Shown: positions 18,415-27,429, numbered from the stretch's first letter. The stretch is DNA of 64,000 nucleotides from Mesobaculum littorinae (GCF_004011175.1 NZ_RQXX01000003.1:434001-498000); one strand, 5' to 3'. Numbers and translations: made by a program. Notes: a model not told the origin generated them from the sequence alone.

Positions 18415-19368
18415 ATGAACTGGATCTCGAACTACGTGCGTCCGAAGATCAATTCGCTCTTCGCGCGGCGCGAGGTGCCGGACAATCTTTGGACCAAGTG
18501 CGACGAATGCGGCACCATGCTGTTTCATCGCGATCTGGCCGAGAACCTGAACGTCTGCTCGAACTGTGGGCACCACATGCAGATCGACCCGCGCAAGCGG
18601 TTCGACGCCTTCTTCGACAACGGCACCTTCGTCGAGATCGAGGTGCCGCAGCCGGTGGCCGATCCGCTGCAGTTCCGCGATCAGAAACGCTATCCCGACC
18701 GGATCCGCGCCGCGCAGAAGGCGACGGGCGAGAAAGAGGCGATGCTGGTGGCCGAGGGCGAACTGGGCCGCACCCCGGTGGTCGCCGCCTGCCAGGATTC
18801 GCGCTTCATCCTGGGGTCGATGGGGATGGGCGTTGGCAACGCCTTTCTTGCCGGGGCCGAGCGGGCGATCGCCAAGAAATGCCCCTTCATCATCTTCGCC
18901 GCCGCGGGCGGGGCGCGGATGCAGGAGGGCATCCTGAGCCTGATGCAGATGCCCCGCGCCACCGTCGCGGTCGAGATGCTGCGCGAGGCCGGGCTGCCCT
19001 ATATCGTCGTGCTGACCCATCCGACCACGGGCGGTGTCACCGCGTCCTATGCCATGCTGGGCGACGTGCAGATCGCCGAGCCGGGGGCGCTGATCTGCTT
19101 TGCAGGGCCGCGGGTAATCGAACAGACGATCCGCGAAAAGCTGCCCGAGGGGTTCCAGCGCGCCGAGTACCTGATCGATCACGGCATGCTGGACCGCGTC
19201 ACCGACCGGCGCCAGATGCGCGGCGACCTGATCCGCATCATCCGGCTGCTGATGGGCCTGCCGCCTGCCGTGCAGGGCGAACTGCCGCCCCCCGCCGACG
19301 GGCCCGAGGCGCAGGAAAGCCCCGCCGAACTGGCTGAAAAGACGCTCGGCCACGCCCCCAAGGCGTGA
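18415..19368 (+). CDS. accD: Acetyl-CoA carboxylase carboxyltransferase, beta subunit
   Basis: 317 residues. N-terminal zinc ribbon KCDECG and VCSNCG (four cysteines), then the carboxyltransferase crotonase-like fold with AAAGGARMQEGILSLMQMP and HPTTGGVTASYAMLGD. With AccA it transfers carboxyl from biotin to acetyl-CoA, the first step of fatty acid synthesis. The C-terminus is a proline/alanine-rich tail (about residues 285-317). folC follows at 31 bases, the conserved accD-folC pair. Confidence 0.97.
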   Translation: MNWISNYVRPKINSLFARREVPDNLWTKCDECGTMLFHRDLAENLNVCSNCGHHMQIDPRKRFDAFFDNGTFVEIEVPQPVADPLQFRDQKRYPDRIRAAQKATGEKEAMLVAEGELGRTPVVAACQDSRFILGSMGMGVGNAFLAGAERAIAKKCPFIIFAAAGGARMQEGILSLMQMPRATVAVEMLREAGLPYIVVLTHPTTGGVTASYAMLGDVQIAEPGALICFAGPRVIEQTIREKLPEGFQRAEYLIDHGMLDRVTDRRQMRGDLIRIIRLLMGLPPAVQGELPPPADGPEAQESPAELAEKTLGHAPKA

Positions 19369-19399
19369 CCGCGCCCGCTGCACCGCGAGGGCCCCGGAC

Positions 19400-20731
19400 A
19401 TGACGGCTGACACAACCCCCGGCGCCGGCAGCGACGCCCGATCGGACGGGGCCGGGGGCTCCGCCTCGGCGTCGGATGCCATCCTGTCGCGGATGATGGC
19501 GCTGCATCCCAAGATCATCGACCTGACGCTCGACCGGATGTGGCGGCTGCTGGCCGCGCTGGGCCACCCCGAACGCAACCTGCCGCCGGTGATCCATGTC
19601 GCGGGCACCAACGGCAAGGGCTCGACCCTGGCGATGATCCGCGCGGGGCTCGAGGCGCAGGGCAAGACGGTGCATGTCTACACCTCGCCGCACCTCGCCC
19701 GGTTCCACGAACGCATCCGCCTGGCGGGCGAGCTGATCCCCGAGGAAACGCTGACCGCCGTGCTGGACGAATGCTACGCGGCCAACGACGGCGCGCAGAT
19801 CACCTATTTCGAGATCACCACCTGCGCCGCGATCCTCGCGTTTTCGCGGCACGCGGCGGATTACACCCTGCTCGAGGTCGGTCTGGGCGGACGGCTGGAT
19901 GCGACCAACGTGGTCGAAACGCCGGCGCTGACGATCCTCACCCCGATCTCGCTGGATCATCAGCAATACCTGGGCGACACGCTGGGCCAGATCGCGGGGG
20001 AAAAGGCCGGGATCCTGAAGCGCGGCGTGCCGGTCGTGGTGGGCCCGCAGGACGACGCCGCGATGGAGGTGATCGAGGCGCGGGCCGAACGTCTGGGCGC
20101 CCCGCTTCTGGCGCGCGGTCAGCAGTGGCATGCCGCGCGCGACCGCGACCGGCTGATCTACCAGGACGAAACCGGCCTTCTGGACCTGCCGCCCCCGGTC
20201 CTGCCGGGGCCGCACCAGATCGACAATGCCGGCGCGGCGCTGGCCGCGCTGCGCCACCTCGGCGCCGATGAGCATGCCTGCGAGGCCGCCGTGACCCGCG
20301 CGGAATGGCCCGCGCGGATGCAGCGGCTGCGCGGCGGGCGGCTGGTGGGGCTGGTTCCGGGGGCCGAGCTGTGGCTGGACGGCGGCCACAACCCCGCCGC
20401 GGGCGAGGCGCTGGCCGAAACGCTGGCGGCGATGGACGACCGACCGCTGCACCTGGTCTGCGGCATGCTCAACACCAAGGACGTGGGCGGCTACCTGCGG
20501 CCGCTGGCCCGGGTCGCGCGCAGCCTCACGGCCGTGACGATCCCCGACCAGGACGCGACGCTCGACGCCGCCGACACCGCGGCCGCGGCCCGCGCCGCCG
20601 GGATCGAGGCGACCGTCGCGCCGGATGTCGACACCGCGCTGTGCGACATTGCGGCCACCCATCCCGGCGCCCGCATCCTGATCTGCGGCTCGCTCTACCT
20701 CGCTGGACACATCCTGCGGATCAATGGCTAG
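19400..20731 (+). CDS. folC: Bifunctional folylpolyglutamate/dihydrofolate synthase
   Basis: 443 residues. The Mur-ligase-type ATP loop AGTNGKGSTLAMI, TSPHLARFHERIR and LGGRLDATNVVE are diagnostic; LDGGHNPAAGE marks the C-terminal ligase domain. It adds glutamate to dihydropteroate or folates in the cytoplasm. The first 30 residues are low-complexity (Gly/Ser/Asp), so an internal start at MMALHPK (19493) is possible. Downstream of accD, 31 bases. Confidence 0.95.
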   Translation: MTADTTPGAGSDARSDGAGGSASASDAILSRMMALHPKIIDLTLDRMWRLLAALGHPERNLPPVIHVAGTNGKGSTLAMIRAGLEAQGKTVHVYTSPHLARFHERIRLAGELIPEETLTAVLDECYAANDGAQITYFEITTCAAILAFSRHAADYTLLEVGLGGRLDATNVVETPALTILTPISLDHQQYLGDTLGQIAGEKAGILKRGVPVVVGPQDDAAMEVIEARAERLGAPLLARGQQWHAARDRDRLIYQDETGLLDLPPPVLPGPHQIDNAGAALAALRHLGADEHACEAAVTRAEWPARMQRLRGGRLVGLVPGAELWLDGGHNPAAGEALAETLAAMDDRPLHLVCGMLNTKDVGGYLRPLARVARSLTAVTIPDQDATLDAADTAAAARAAGIEATVAPDVDTALCDIAATHPGARILICGSLYLAGHILRING

Positions 20732-20749
20732 GCCACGACGGACCGGGAC

Positions 20750-21253
20750 ATGATCACCAGAACCCACCAGAAGGGCGACGCGGCGTCCGAGGCCGTCTAT
20801 TCCGACTGCGAGAACTACCGCTATTCGCTGACGCGGGTGTGGGAGCCTTCGGGCCGCAGGGCATTCTTCGTGATGCTCAACCCCTCGACCGCGACAGAGC
20901 TGCAGAACGACCCCACGGTCGAGCGGTGCGAACGTCGCGCGCGCACGCTGGGATTCGGCAGCTTCCGGGTGTGCAACATCTTTGCCTGGCGCGACACCGA
21001 CCCCAGGAAGATGCGCGCCGCGTCCGATCCGGTGGGCCCGGAAAACGACGCCGCGATCACCGGGGGCTGCGCCTGGGCCGACACCATCGTCTGCGCCTGG
21101 GGCACCCACGGCGCCCACCTGAACCGCGGCGCGGAGGTCGAACGCCTGATGCGCGCGACCGGCGCGAGGCTGCATCACCTCGGGCTGACCCAGGCGGGCC
21201 ACCCCAAGCACCCGCTTTACATCCCCTACACGGCGCAACCGCAGGTCTGGTGA
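20750..21253 (+). CDS. DUF1643-family protein
   Basis: 167 residues. RAFFVMLNPSTATELQNDPT, then RRARTLGFGSFRVCNIFAWR, is the DUF1643 hallmark (LNPSxA...D.T...C...A...G). Members are often linked to mobile DNA or phage but also occur as single chromosomal genes; function is unknown. Starts 18 bases after folC on the same strand, probably read through from accD-folC. Confidence 0.88.
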   Translation: MITRTHQKGDAASEAVYSDCENYRYSLTRVWEPSGRRAFFVMLNPSTATELQNDPTVERCERRARTLGFGSFRVCNIFAWRDTDPRKMRAASDPVGPENDAAITGGCAWADTIVCAWGTHGAHLNRGAEVERLMRATGARLHHLGLTQAGHPKHPLYIPYTAQPQVW

Positions 21254-21601
21254 CGCCGCGCCGCGGGGTGGCGTTGGCATCACCAGTCCGGGCCCAGCCG
21301 TCACCCGGACGTCGACGTCCCATTTGCCCCTGTCCGGCGAGTGCCCGGGTGGTCGCCCCGGGTACAGGGAAAGCGGCCGGCATCCCGCCCGACATGGGGC
21401 CTCAGGACCCCTTCAGGGGGCGGCTGGGCTGACACGCCGGTCCGGGGGCGCGGGCTTCTGCCGCGGGGGCCTTCCCACGCGGGCGATTCTCCTCTATACG
21501 CGCGCATTCTCGGTGGCCTGCGGGCTGCCGTGGCTCCACGGGCCTGAGCTGGACGACATCCCGGCCTGCGCCATGACCCCAAAATCCGAAAGGAGACCCC
21601 G
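21254..21601. other. 348-bp intergenic region upstream of rpsO
   Basis: No convincing gene. It holds a 14-bp palindrome GGACGTCGACGTCC (21307-21320) and a possible promoter element CTATACG near 21495. truB, the usual neighbour upstream of rpsO in other alphaproteobacteria, is not here. Confidence 0.5.
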
Positions 21602-21871
21602 ATGTCGATCACTGCCGAAGAAAAGACCCGCGTGATGAAGGAATTCGCGACCAAGGAGGGCGACACCGGCTCTCCGGAAGTTCAGGTCGCGATCCTGACC
21701 AGCCGCATCGCCACGCTGACCGAGCACTTCAAGACCCACAAGAAGGACAACCACTCGCGTCGTGGCCTTCTGAAACTGGTGGCCCAGCGCCGCAAGCTTC
21801 TGGATTACCTGAGGGCCCGCGAAGAGTCGCGCTATCAGGACCTGATCAAGCGCCTCGGCATCCGCCGCTGA
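21602..21871 (+). CDS. rpsO: 30S ribosomal protein S15
   Basis: 89 residues, the usual length. [20 protein letters not shown] and [20 protein letters not shown] are canonical S15 motifs; the protein binds 16S rRNA helices 20-22 and bridges to the 50S subunit. Strong ribosome site AAAGGAG upstream. pnp, normally directly downstream of rpsO in many proteobacteria, is found about 30 kb away on the other strand. A GC-rich hairpin follows 10 bases after the stop. Confidence 0.98.
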   Translation: MSITAEEKTRVMKEFATKEGDTGSPEVQVAILTSRIATLTEHFKTHKKDNHSRRGLLKLVAQRRKLLDYLRAREESRYQDLIKRLGIRR

Positions 21872-21881
21872 GCGTTGCGGG

Positions 21882-21902
21882 CGGGGCGTGCCAAGCGCCC
21901 CG
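21882..21902 (+). terminator. Hairpin downstream of rpsO
   Basis: Perfect 7-bp stem CGGGGCG/CGCCCCG with a 7-base loop, starting 10 bases after the rpsO stop. No T-run follows, so it may be a processing or stabilising structure rather than an intrinsic terminator. Confidence 0.45.
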
Positions 21903-21984
21903 TCCGAACCCGCGTCGCTGCCGGCTGCGCCTTCATGCGCCTGCCTGCAGACGTTTTGCCCCCGGAAGGGGCCATTTCCCCGCC

Positions 21985-23169
21985 TTACGTTTCGCGCGCG
22001 TCCAGCCACGCCGCCGCCGACAGGCCCGCGTGCCGCCCCGTGGCAAAGCAGGCGGTCAGCAGGTAGCCGCCGGTCGGCGCCTCCCAATCCAGCATCTCGC
22101 CTGCGACAAAGACGCCCGGTGCCCGGTGTAGCATCAGGCCCGGGTCAAGCTCGGCCGCATCGACGCCACCGGCAGACGAAATCGCCTCGGCCACCGGGGC
22201 CAGGCCCGCATGCACGACGGGCAGCGCCTTAAGCCGCGCGGCAAGTGCGTCGCTCTGCGGCAGCGGCCGCCCGCATTCCAGCGCCAGCGCCAGCCGGCCC
22301 GGGTCGTCCCCCAGCCCGCGCCGTAGGCGGGTCGAGACCGAGGCCTTGCGTGGCACCCGGACCAGCCTCGCAGCCAGATCCGCATGCGACAGGTCGGGGC
22401 AGAGATCGACCTGCAGCGCCGCGCCCGCGCGCAGCGCGGGGCCCAGCGGGTAGATGCCGCCGCCCTCCAGCCCGTGCCGTCCGATCACGGCCTCGCCCCG
22501 GCTGACGGTATCGCCCGCGTGAAAGGCCACGCCCTTGATCGGTGTACCGAAGGACGGCGCCATCTTGTCCGACCATGCAACCCGCAGGCCCGCGTTGGCC
22601 GGCGCGAAGGGGACGACCGCGATGCCGCGCGCGGAAAAGAGCGGCAGCCAGTTCGCATCCGACCCCAGCCGCGGCCAGCTGGCCCCGCCGAGCGCGAGGA
22701 TCGTCGCCCGGGGCCGCTGCGCGACCTCGCCCTGCGGGGTGGCGAAGCGAAAGCTGTCGCCCTCCCACCCGGTCCAGCGCCAGGATCGCCGCAGCGCCAC
22801 GCCTGCGTCCTCCAACCGCCCCAACCATGCCCGCAGCAGCGGAGAGGCCTTCATCGCGTGCGGAAACACGCGGCCGGTCGAGCCTGTGAAAAGGGTCTGA
22901 TCCAGCCCTTCTGCCCAGTCCATCACCTGCCGCGGGCCGAAATTCCCAAGCGCCGCGGCAACCGGGTCCGGCAGTGGTCCGTAGGCGGCGCGAAAGGCCG
23001 GAGCGGCCTCGTCCTTGGTCAGGTTCAGGCCCGATTTGCCAGCCATCAGCAGCTTGCGCGCGAAAGAGGGTTTGGCCTCGGCCACCGTCACGCGATGACC
23101 GGCGCGGGCCAGGGTTTCGGCCGCCATCAGCCCGGCGGGGCCGCCGCCGATCACCAGCGCATCGCCCAT
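21985..23169 (-). CDS. HI0933-like flavoprotein (TIGR03862 type NAD(P)/FAD-dependent oxidoreductase)
   Basis: 394 residues. N-terminal FAD-binding Rossmann motif ALVIGGGPAGLMAAETLARAG, then KLLMAGKSGLNLTKDE and, near the C-terminus, GEMLDWEAPTGGYLLTACFA, which closes the FAD site. These are the HI0933/TIGR03862 family signatures; physiological substrate is unknown. The start at 23169 (MGDALVIGG) is the family N-terminus, with AAGGGGA upstream; 23202 would add 11 basic residues. Divergent from the HNH gene. Confidence 0.9.
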   Translation of the reverse strand: MGDALVIGGGPAGLMAAETLARAGHRVTVAEAKPSFARKLLMAGKSGLNLTKDEAAPAFRAAYGPLPDPVAAALGNFGPRQVMDWAEGLDQTLFTGSTGRVFPHAMKASPLLRAWLGRLEDAGVALRRSWRWTGWEGDSFRFATPQGEVAQRPRATILALGGASWPRLGSDANWLPLFSARGIAVVPFAPANAGLRVAWSDKMAPSFGTPIKGVAFHAGDTVSRGEAVIGRHGLEGGGIYPLGPALRAGAALQVDLCPDLSHADLAARLVRVPRKASVSTRLRRGLGDDPGRLALALECGRPLPQSDALAARLKALPVVHAGLAPVAEAISSAGGVDAAELDPGLMLHRAPGVFVAGEMLDWEAPTGGYLLTACFATGRHAGLSAAAWLDARET

Positions 23170-23247
23170 TCCTGTCCCCTTTTCTTCGCGTCGTCGTGGC
23201 ACCGCGGTCTACGCGCCGGGCCGATGCCGCCTATATAGGGACTGACC

Positions 23248-23556
23248 ATGCCCGACGACCCCCACTGCCCGCTCTGCGGCCGTCCGATCCCGCCGGAGGC
23301 CAAGCAAAGCCTGCACCACGTTGTCCCCAAGCTGCGCGGCGGCAAGGGGGGCGAGACGGTGCGGCTGCACCAGATCTGCCACAACGAAATACACGCGACC
23401 CTGACCGAAACCGAGATCGCGCGCGACTATGCCAGCGTCGCGGCCCTGCAGGCGCATCCCCGGCTGGCGGCCTTCATCGCCTGGGTGGGAAAGCGCCCGC
23501 CCGAGTTCCACGCCCGGTCCAGCAAGTCGCTGCGGCGCCAACGCAAGCGGCGGTAG
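23248..23556 (+). CDS. Small HNH endonuclease-like protein
   Basis: 102 residues. CPLCGRP supplies a zinc-knuckle pair, HHVVPKLRGGKGG the first HNH histidines, and HQICHNEIH the second pair with the catalytic N/H. This is the compact HNH fold that nicks or cleaves nucleic acid; no other domain is present. The C-terminus is very basic (SKSLRRQRKRR), suited to nucleic-acid binding. No restriction or phage genes adjoin, so the role is open. Confidence 0.87.
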   Translation: MPDDPHCPLCGRPIPPEAKQSLHHVVPKLRGGKGGETVRLHQICHNEIHATLTETEIARDYASVAALQAHPRLAAFIAWVGKRPPEFHARSSKSLRRQRKRR

Positions 23557-23635
23557 GTACAGGCAGGGGCCCTTGGCGCCGCGGCAAGGGCTTTGCGCGC
23601 GCCAGGGGGCGGGGCCGGGCAATGACGATCCGCGG

Positions 23636-24253
23636 CTAGTGCCGATCGCAGAGGCGCCCGACCTCGCGCAGCACGTCGGGCCGGGTCGCCAGCGCCTCCT
23701 CAGACAGCCCGGCCACCGCGCGGTCGAGCTCTTCGCGGGGGACGAGCCGGTCGATCAACCCGATCCGCAGCGCCTCGTCCGCGTCGATGCGGGCGCCGCC
23801 CATCAGGATCAGCTTGGCCCGGCCGGGCCCGACCAGCGCCACCAGCCGCCCGGGGTCCGAGCGTGGGGGCACAAATCCGTGGCGCAGAACGGGGTAGAAG
23901 AACGTGGCCCCCAGCACGGCGACACGCAGATCGCAGGCCAGCACCATGCCCAGAGCGCCGCCCGCCGCGGTGCCGTTGATCGCCGCGATCGACAGGCCGG
24001 GAAACCCGGCGACCGCGGCCGAGAGCCGCTCCCACACAGGGTCGCGGGCCAGGCCCGAATGCGCCTCGGCCAGGTCGGCCCCGGCGGAAAAGGCATCGCC
24101 CGTGCCGGTCAGTACCAGCACCTGCGCCTCGGCCGCCGCGGCTTCGGTGATCGAGGCGATCTGCGCCACCATCTCGGCCGTCAGCGCGCCGCGCTTTTCC
24201 GCGCGACCAATGACGATGCGCCACAGCGCGCCGTCGCGATCGAGCGTGATCAA
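23636..24253 (-). CDS. Enoyl-CoA hydratase/isomerase-family protein (short form)
   Basis: 205 residues from TTG 24253. Crotonase-fold motifs: RAEKRGALTAEM, GTGDAFSAGADLAE (oxyanion hole) and AAINGTAAGGALGMVLACD. It lacks about 50 C-terminal residues relative to typical 260-residue family members, so the C-terminal trimerisation helices may be shortened. No ATG is available; TTG overlaps the stop of the SDR gene by three bases, implying translational coupling. The pair suggests hydration and oxidation of an acyl-CoA, as in beta-oxidation or a related side pathway (inference). Confidence 0.78.
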   Translation of the reverse strand: MITLDRDGALWRIVIGRAEKRGALTAEMVAQIASITEAAAAEAQVLVLTGTGDAFSAGADLAEAHSGLARDPVWERLSAAVAGFPGLSIAAINGTAAGGALGMVLACDLRVAVLGATFFYPVLRHGFVPPRSDPGRLVALVGPGRAKLILMGGARIDADEALRIGLIDRLVPREELDRAVAGLSEEALATRPDVLREVGRLCDRH

Positions 24254-25005
24254 ACCAGTCCGACCTTCTGCCGCACCTCGGGGTCGCGCAGCGAAATCTC
24301 CTGCCCGAGATACGCGTCGGCCTCGGCCCCGCACATCCACACCAGCGTGCGGGCGGGCCAGTCGGCGGGGATGTGGTCGGACCAGTCGAGCTGGCTGACG
24401 GGGTTGATGCCCGAGGCCTTGATCCTGTGCTGCATGTCGGTGGCGACGGTGCCCGGCGACAGGCCCATGATCCGCAGCGCCGAGCCTTGCGTTTCATGCG
24501 CGGCCATGCGCGTCAGCATCGCCGCGCCCGCCTTTGCCGCGCAATACTGCGACCAGCCCTCGACAGGATTATGCGCCGCCCCGGACGAGATGGCGATGAT
24601 CGTCCCGGTCCCCTGCGCCTGCATCACGGGCAGCGCGGCGCGCAGGCCGTGGAACACGCCCTTGAGGTTGATGTCGATGGCCTGGTCCCACGCGTCGGGG
24701 TCGACCTCGGCCAGCCCGGCGATGGGGTCGATCACGCCCGCGTTGTTGATCAGGACATCGAGGCTTCCGAAGGTCTTTTGCGTGGCCTCGATGGCGGCGG
24801 CGACCTCCCAGTAGCGGGTGACGTCGCAGGGGATGGCGATGGCCTGATCGGGGCCGATTTCGCCCGCGATCTCGGCGATGCTGTCGTTGCTGCGTGCCAG
24901 TAGCGCCACCCGGGCCCCCGCCGCGGCAAAGGCCCGCGCGGCGGCGGCGCCTATCCCCCGGCTCGCCCCGGTTATGAGAACCGTTTTTCCTGTCATCTCG
25001 GCCAT
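24250..25005 (-). CDS. Short-chain dehydrogenase/reductase
   Basis: 251 residues. Classical SDR: cofactor motif TGASRGIGAA, LINNAG, catalytic serine in AISSGAAHN and YCAAK (Tyr/Lys). NAD(P)-dependent oxidation or reduction of an unknown alcohol/ketone. ATG 25005 has GGGAG upstream. It precedes the enoyl-CoA hydratase gene with a stop/start overlap. Its 5' region contains three 26-bp direct repeats beginning 15 bases before the start codon, so they could lie in the leader RNA or overlap the promoter. Confidence 0.92.
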   Translation of the reverse strand: MAEMTGKTVLITGASRGIGAAAARAFAAAGARVALLARSNDSIAEIAGEIGPDQAIAIPCDVTRYWEVAAAIEATQKTFGSLDVLINNAGVIDPIAGLAEVDPDAWDQAIDINLKGVFHGLRAALPVMQAQGTGTIIAISSGAAHNPVEGWSQYCAAKAGAAMLTRMAAHETQGSALRIMGLSPGTVATDMQHRIKASGINPVSQLDWSDHIPADWPARTLVWMCGAEADAYLGQEISLRDPEVRQKVGLV

Positions 25006-25020
25006 GTCGTTTCTCCCGTA

Positions 25021-25098
25021 TCGTCCCGAAGGGGCGTGGCCCTTCATCGTCCCGAAGGGGCGTGGCCCCTTGTCATCCCGAAGGGGCGTGGCGCACCG
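25021..25098. repeat. Three direct repeats, exact 26-bp period
   Basis: Copies at 25021-25046, 25047-25072 and 25073-25098. The first 20 bases are shared as TCGTCCCGAAGGGGCGTGGC (third copy TCAT). Each contains the mini-palindrome CCCGAAGGG, and copy 2 also GGGGCGTGGCCCC. They lie immediately upstream of the SDR start on the minus strand, inside the 328-bp gap 25006-25333. Confidence 0.93.
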
Positions 25099-25284
25099 CC
25101 AGCCCCGGGGTCAAAATACCAGCGCGGTGGGCACCTGCCTGCGTCCTATGCGCCCGAACCTAGGTCGCGCGGGCGGGGGCTGCCAGCGGGAATGACGTTC
25201 AGACGGCGGGGCCTTGCCGGGTTTGCGACGCGATGCCGGATGCTCTTGACGTCGCAGTGCAGGGGGGAGACGTTCGCGCCGAAA

Positions 25285-25301
25285 TCCGGACCAGGTCCGG
25301 A
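25285..25301. promoter_or_regulatory. Perfect 17-bp inverted repeat, candidate operator
   Basis: TCCGGACC-A-GGTCCGGA, 33 bases before the start codon of the DUF2125 gene, followed by a relatively A-rich stretch and GGGAGA. Position suits a repressor site, but 8-bp arms can arise by chance in G+C-rich DNA. Confidence 0.35.
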
Positions 25302-25333
25302 TACCTCAGATTGCACAAAACGGGAGACGTTTG

Positions 25334-27070
25334 ATGACCTCTATTCGCCTGATCGCCGGGGCCATGCTGGCGACGCCGTTCCTCGTACCGCAGGCCGCAC
25401 TGGCCGACCTCTCCGTGGCCGATGCCTGGGCCGAGATCGTCGCCCAGTCCGAAGCGATGGGCCAGTCCCTGACCGCCGGCAGCGAGACGGCCGGCGACGG
25501 CGAACTGGTCCTGACCGACGTCACCGTGGCCTACGAGATCGAGGGCATGTCGGCCACCGGCACGATTCCCGAAGTCCGTCTCGTGGAAACCGACGACGGC
25601 GCGGTGCGCATGACCATGTCCGACAGCTTTGACATGGAGGCAATTCAGACCATCAGCCCGGCCTACGCCCCGTCGTTCGACCTGGCGATGGACATGACCA
25701 TTGGCCTGCCCGGCGCCGAAACGCTGATTTCGGAAGAGGGCGATATGGTGACGACGGAGTTCACCGCGCCGACCATGACGACCTCCATGACCTCGTCCCG
25801 CCCGGATGACGAGGAAGAAGATGCCGACGCGACCGCCCAGGAGGACGCCACCGACGCGCCGCAGCGGGATGATTCCGGCGAAGAGGGCGCGACCGGTGAC
25901 GACATGTCCGGCGATGATACGGCCGGTGACGACACGGCTGGCGACGACATGGCGGGCGCGGACGAGCTCGACCCCTACCTCTCGGACGAATTCGATCCGA
26001 TGGCGGGTTATTCGCAGGATCTCGAGTTCGAGATGACCGACGTCTCGGGTAGCTACACGACGCCGCGGCTGCGCGAGGAGGGCGCCGAGGGGGCGCTCGA
26101 CGGCAAGATGCAGATCGGCGCGCTGACCTTTACCTCGGTCTCGGAAAGCGAACTGATGCCCGGGCCCGCAACGCTTGAGATGACCGCCGAGGATTCTGAG
26201 GTCGTCTTTTCCGGGCCGATGGCCCAGTTCGGCTCGGCCCAGAACATGGCGGCGATGATCGCGGGCGACGGTGTGCTCAAGCTCAACTACACCCTGTCGA
26301 ACGGCACCACGAATTACGAGATGTCGGGCGGAGGGACCCGGATCGATTCGACCTTCGACGCGGCGACGCTGGCGTTCCAGGCCGGTGGCGGCAACATGGA
26401 CTACGATACCAACGTCTCGGGCCTGTCGATCAGGGGCGATGCGCCCGTGCCCGACGCCGGAGAAATCACGGTCGATGTGGCCGATGCCACCTTCGGCGCC
26501 TCGCTCGACCTGCCCGAAGAGGGCGAGACGACGGGCCCGGTGAGCTATGACGTGTCGGTCTCGGGGGTCGAGGGTAACCCGATGGCCTTCGCGATGATGG
26601 GCGTTCCCGCCCTGACCGACGCGGTCGAGGATCCGAGCCTGAGCTTCGAGGTTGCCGGCACGACGATGATGGCGACCGACGTGATGCTCGAGCTGATGGA
26701 GGCGGACATGGACGAAGAACCGCAGCAGCCCATGGGCGAGCCGCCGTTCGAGGTGGGGACCACCACGATCGACACCCTAAAGCTCAGCTTCGGCGGTGCG
26801 GAACTGACCGGGTCGGGCGAATTCGAGTCGCGCGAAGGCGCGGTGCCCGGCACGCCGCCGGTCACCGGGCAGGCCGACATCGTCATCACCGGTCTTCAGG
26901 GCCTGCTGGGCAAGCTGACCGACGCCGGCGTGATCGACGGCAACCAGGCCGGGTTCGTCACGATGATGACCGGCATGTTTGCCACCCCCGCGGGTGACGA
27001 CCGCCTGGAAAGCGAGATCGTCATCGACGAGGACGGCGCCGTCACCGCCAACGGCCAGCGGATCCAATAA
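25334..27070 (+). CDS. Secreted DUF2125-like protein with acidic insert
   Basis: 578 residues. Signal peptide about 1-25 (LIAGAMLATPFLVPQAALA). The body is a beta-rich protein of the DUF2125 type (SVADAWAEIVAQSEAMGQSL; repeated paired-strand motifs), thought to be periplasmic; function unknown. Residues about 155-218 form an acidic, low-complexity insert with D/E runs and repeated GDDT/GDDM units that could bind divalent cations. ATG 25334 has GGGAGA 7 bases upstream; the codon before it is TTG and could extend by one residue. Two strong hairpins follow the stop. Confidence 0.78.
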   Translation: MTSIRLIAGAMLATPFLVPQAALADLSVADAWAEIVAQSEAMGQSLTAGSETAGDGELVLTDVTVAYEIEGMSATGTIPEVRLVETDDGAVRMTMSDSFDMEAIQTISPAYAPSFDLAMDMTIGLPGAETLISEEGDMVTTEFTAPTMTTSMTSSRPDDEEEDADATAQEDATDAPQRDDSGEEGATGDDMSGDDTAGDDTAGDDMAGADELDPYLSDEFDPMAGYSQDLEFEMTDVSGSYTTPRLREEGAEGALDGKMQIGALTFTSVSESELMPGPATLEMTAEDSEVVFSGPMAQFGSAQNMAAMIAGDGVLKLNYTLSNGTTNYEMSGGGTRIDSTFDAATLAFQAGGGNMDYDTNVSGLSIRGDAPVPDAGEITVDVADATFGASLDLPEEGETTGPVSYDVSVSGVEGNPMAFAMMGVPALTDAVEDPSLSFEVAGTTMMATDVMLELMEADMDEEPQQPMGEPPFEVGTTTIDTLKLSFGGAELTGSGEFESREGAVPGTPPVTGQADIVITGLQGLLGKLTDAGVIDGNQAGFVTMMTGMFATPAGDDRLESEIVIDEDGAVTANGQRIQ

Positions 27071-27085
27071 GCGGACCCTGTTCCC

Positions 27086-27150
27086 GCCAGCCGCCCCCGC
27101 AGGGCGGCTGGCCTCCACTTTCGGCCCGGCCCCTCGCAGAGGCCGGGCCG
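27086..27150 (+). terminator. Tandem GC-rich hairpins after the DUF2125 gene
   Basis: First hairpin: 11-bp stem GCCAGCCGCCC/GGGCGGCTGGC (27086-27112), 5-base loop. Second: 10-bp stem CGGCCCGGCC/GGCCGGGCCG (27122-27150). Few T residues follow. The rest of the 359-bp convergent gap (27071-27429) shows no gene. Confidence 0.65.
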
Positions 27151-27429
27151 CTGCGTTTCGCCCCGGGTCACGGGGTTCCGATGGGCCCCTCCGAAGTTTC
27201 GCAGACCGGCCCGCGAAATCATTCGTCCGACAGGTCGTGCCCCGCGCGCAAAGCGCCGTCCGGCGCTGGGCCGCCCCGTGTCGCAGCTGTCCGGGTTTTC
27301 ACATGAGCGGCACATTGGTTCGGACATTCGACCCAATCATGCCGCTCCCCGTTCGCCCGTAGGCCACCGGCCAGGGCTCGCGGTCCCGCGCGGTCCCCCG
27401 CGGCGGAGCGTGACGTTTGCGGCGTCGCG

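Noticed and set aside
19238-21304. 688-codon open frame on the minus strand opposite folC/DUF1643
   Set aside because: Shadow of two well-supported genes; no domain signature.
21307-21320. 14-bp palindrome GGACGTCGACGTCC
   Set aside because: Several 14-bp palindromes are expected by chance in 64 kb of G+C-rich DNA, and it is far from any start codon.
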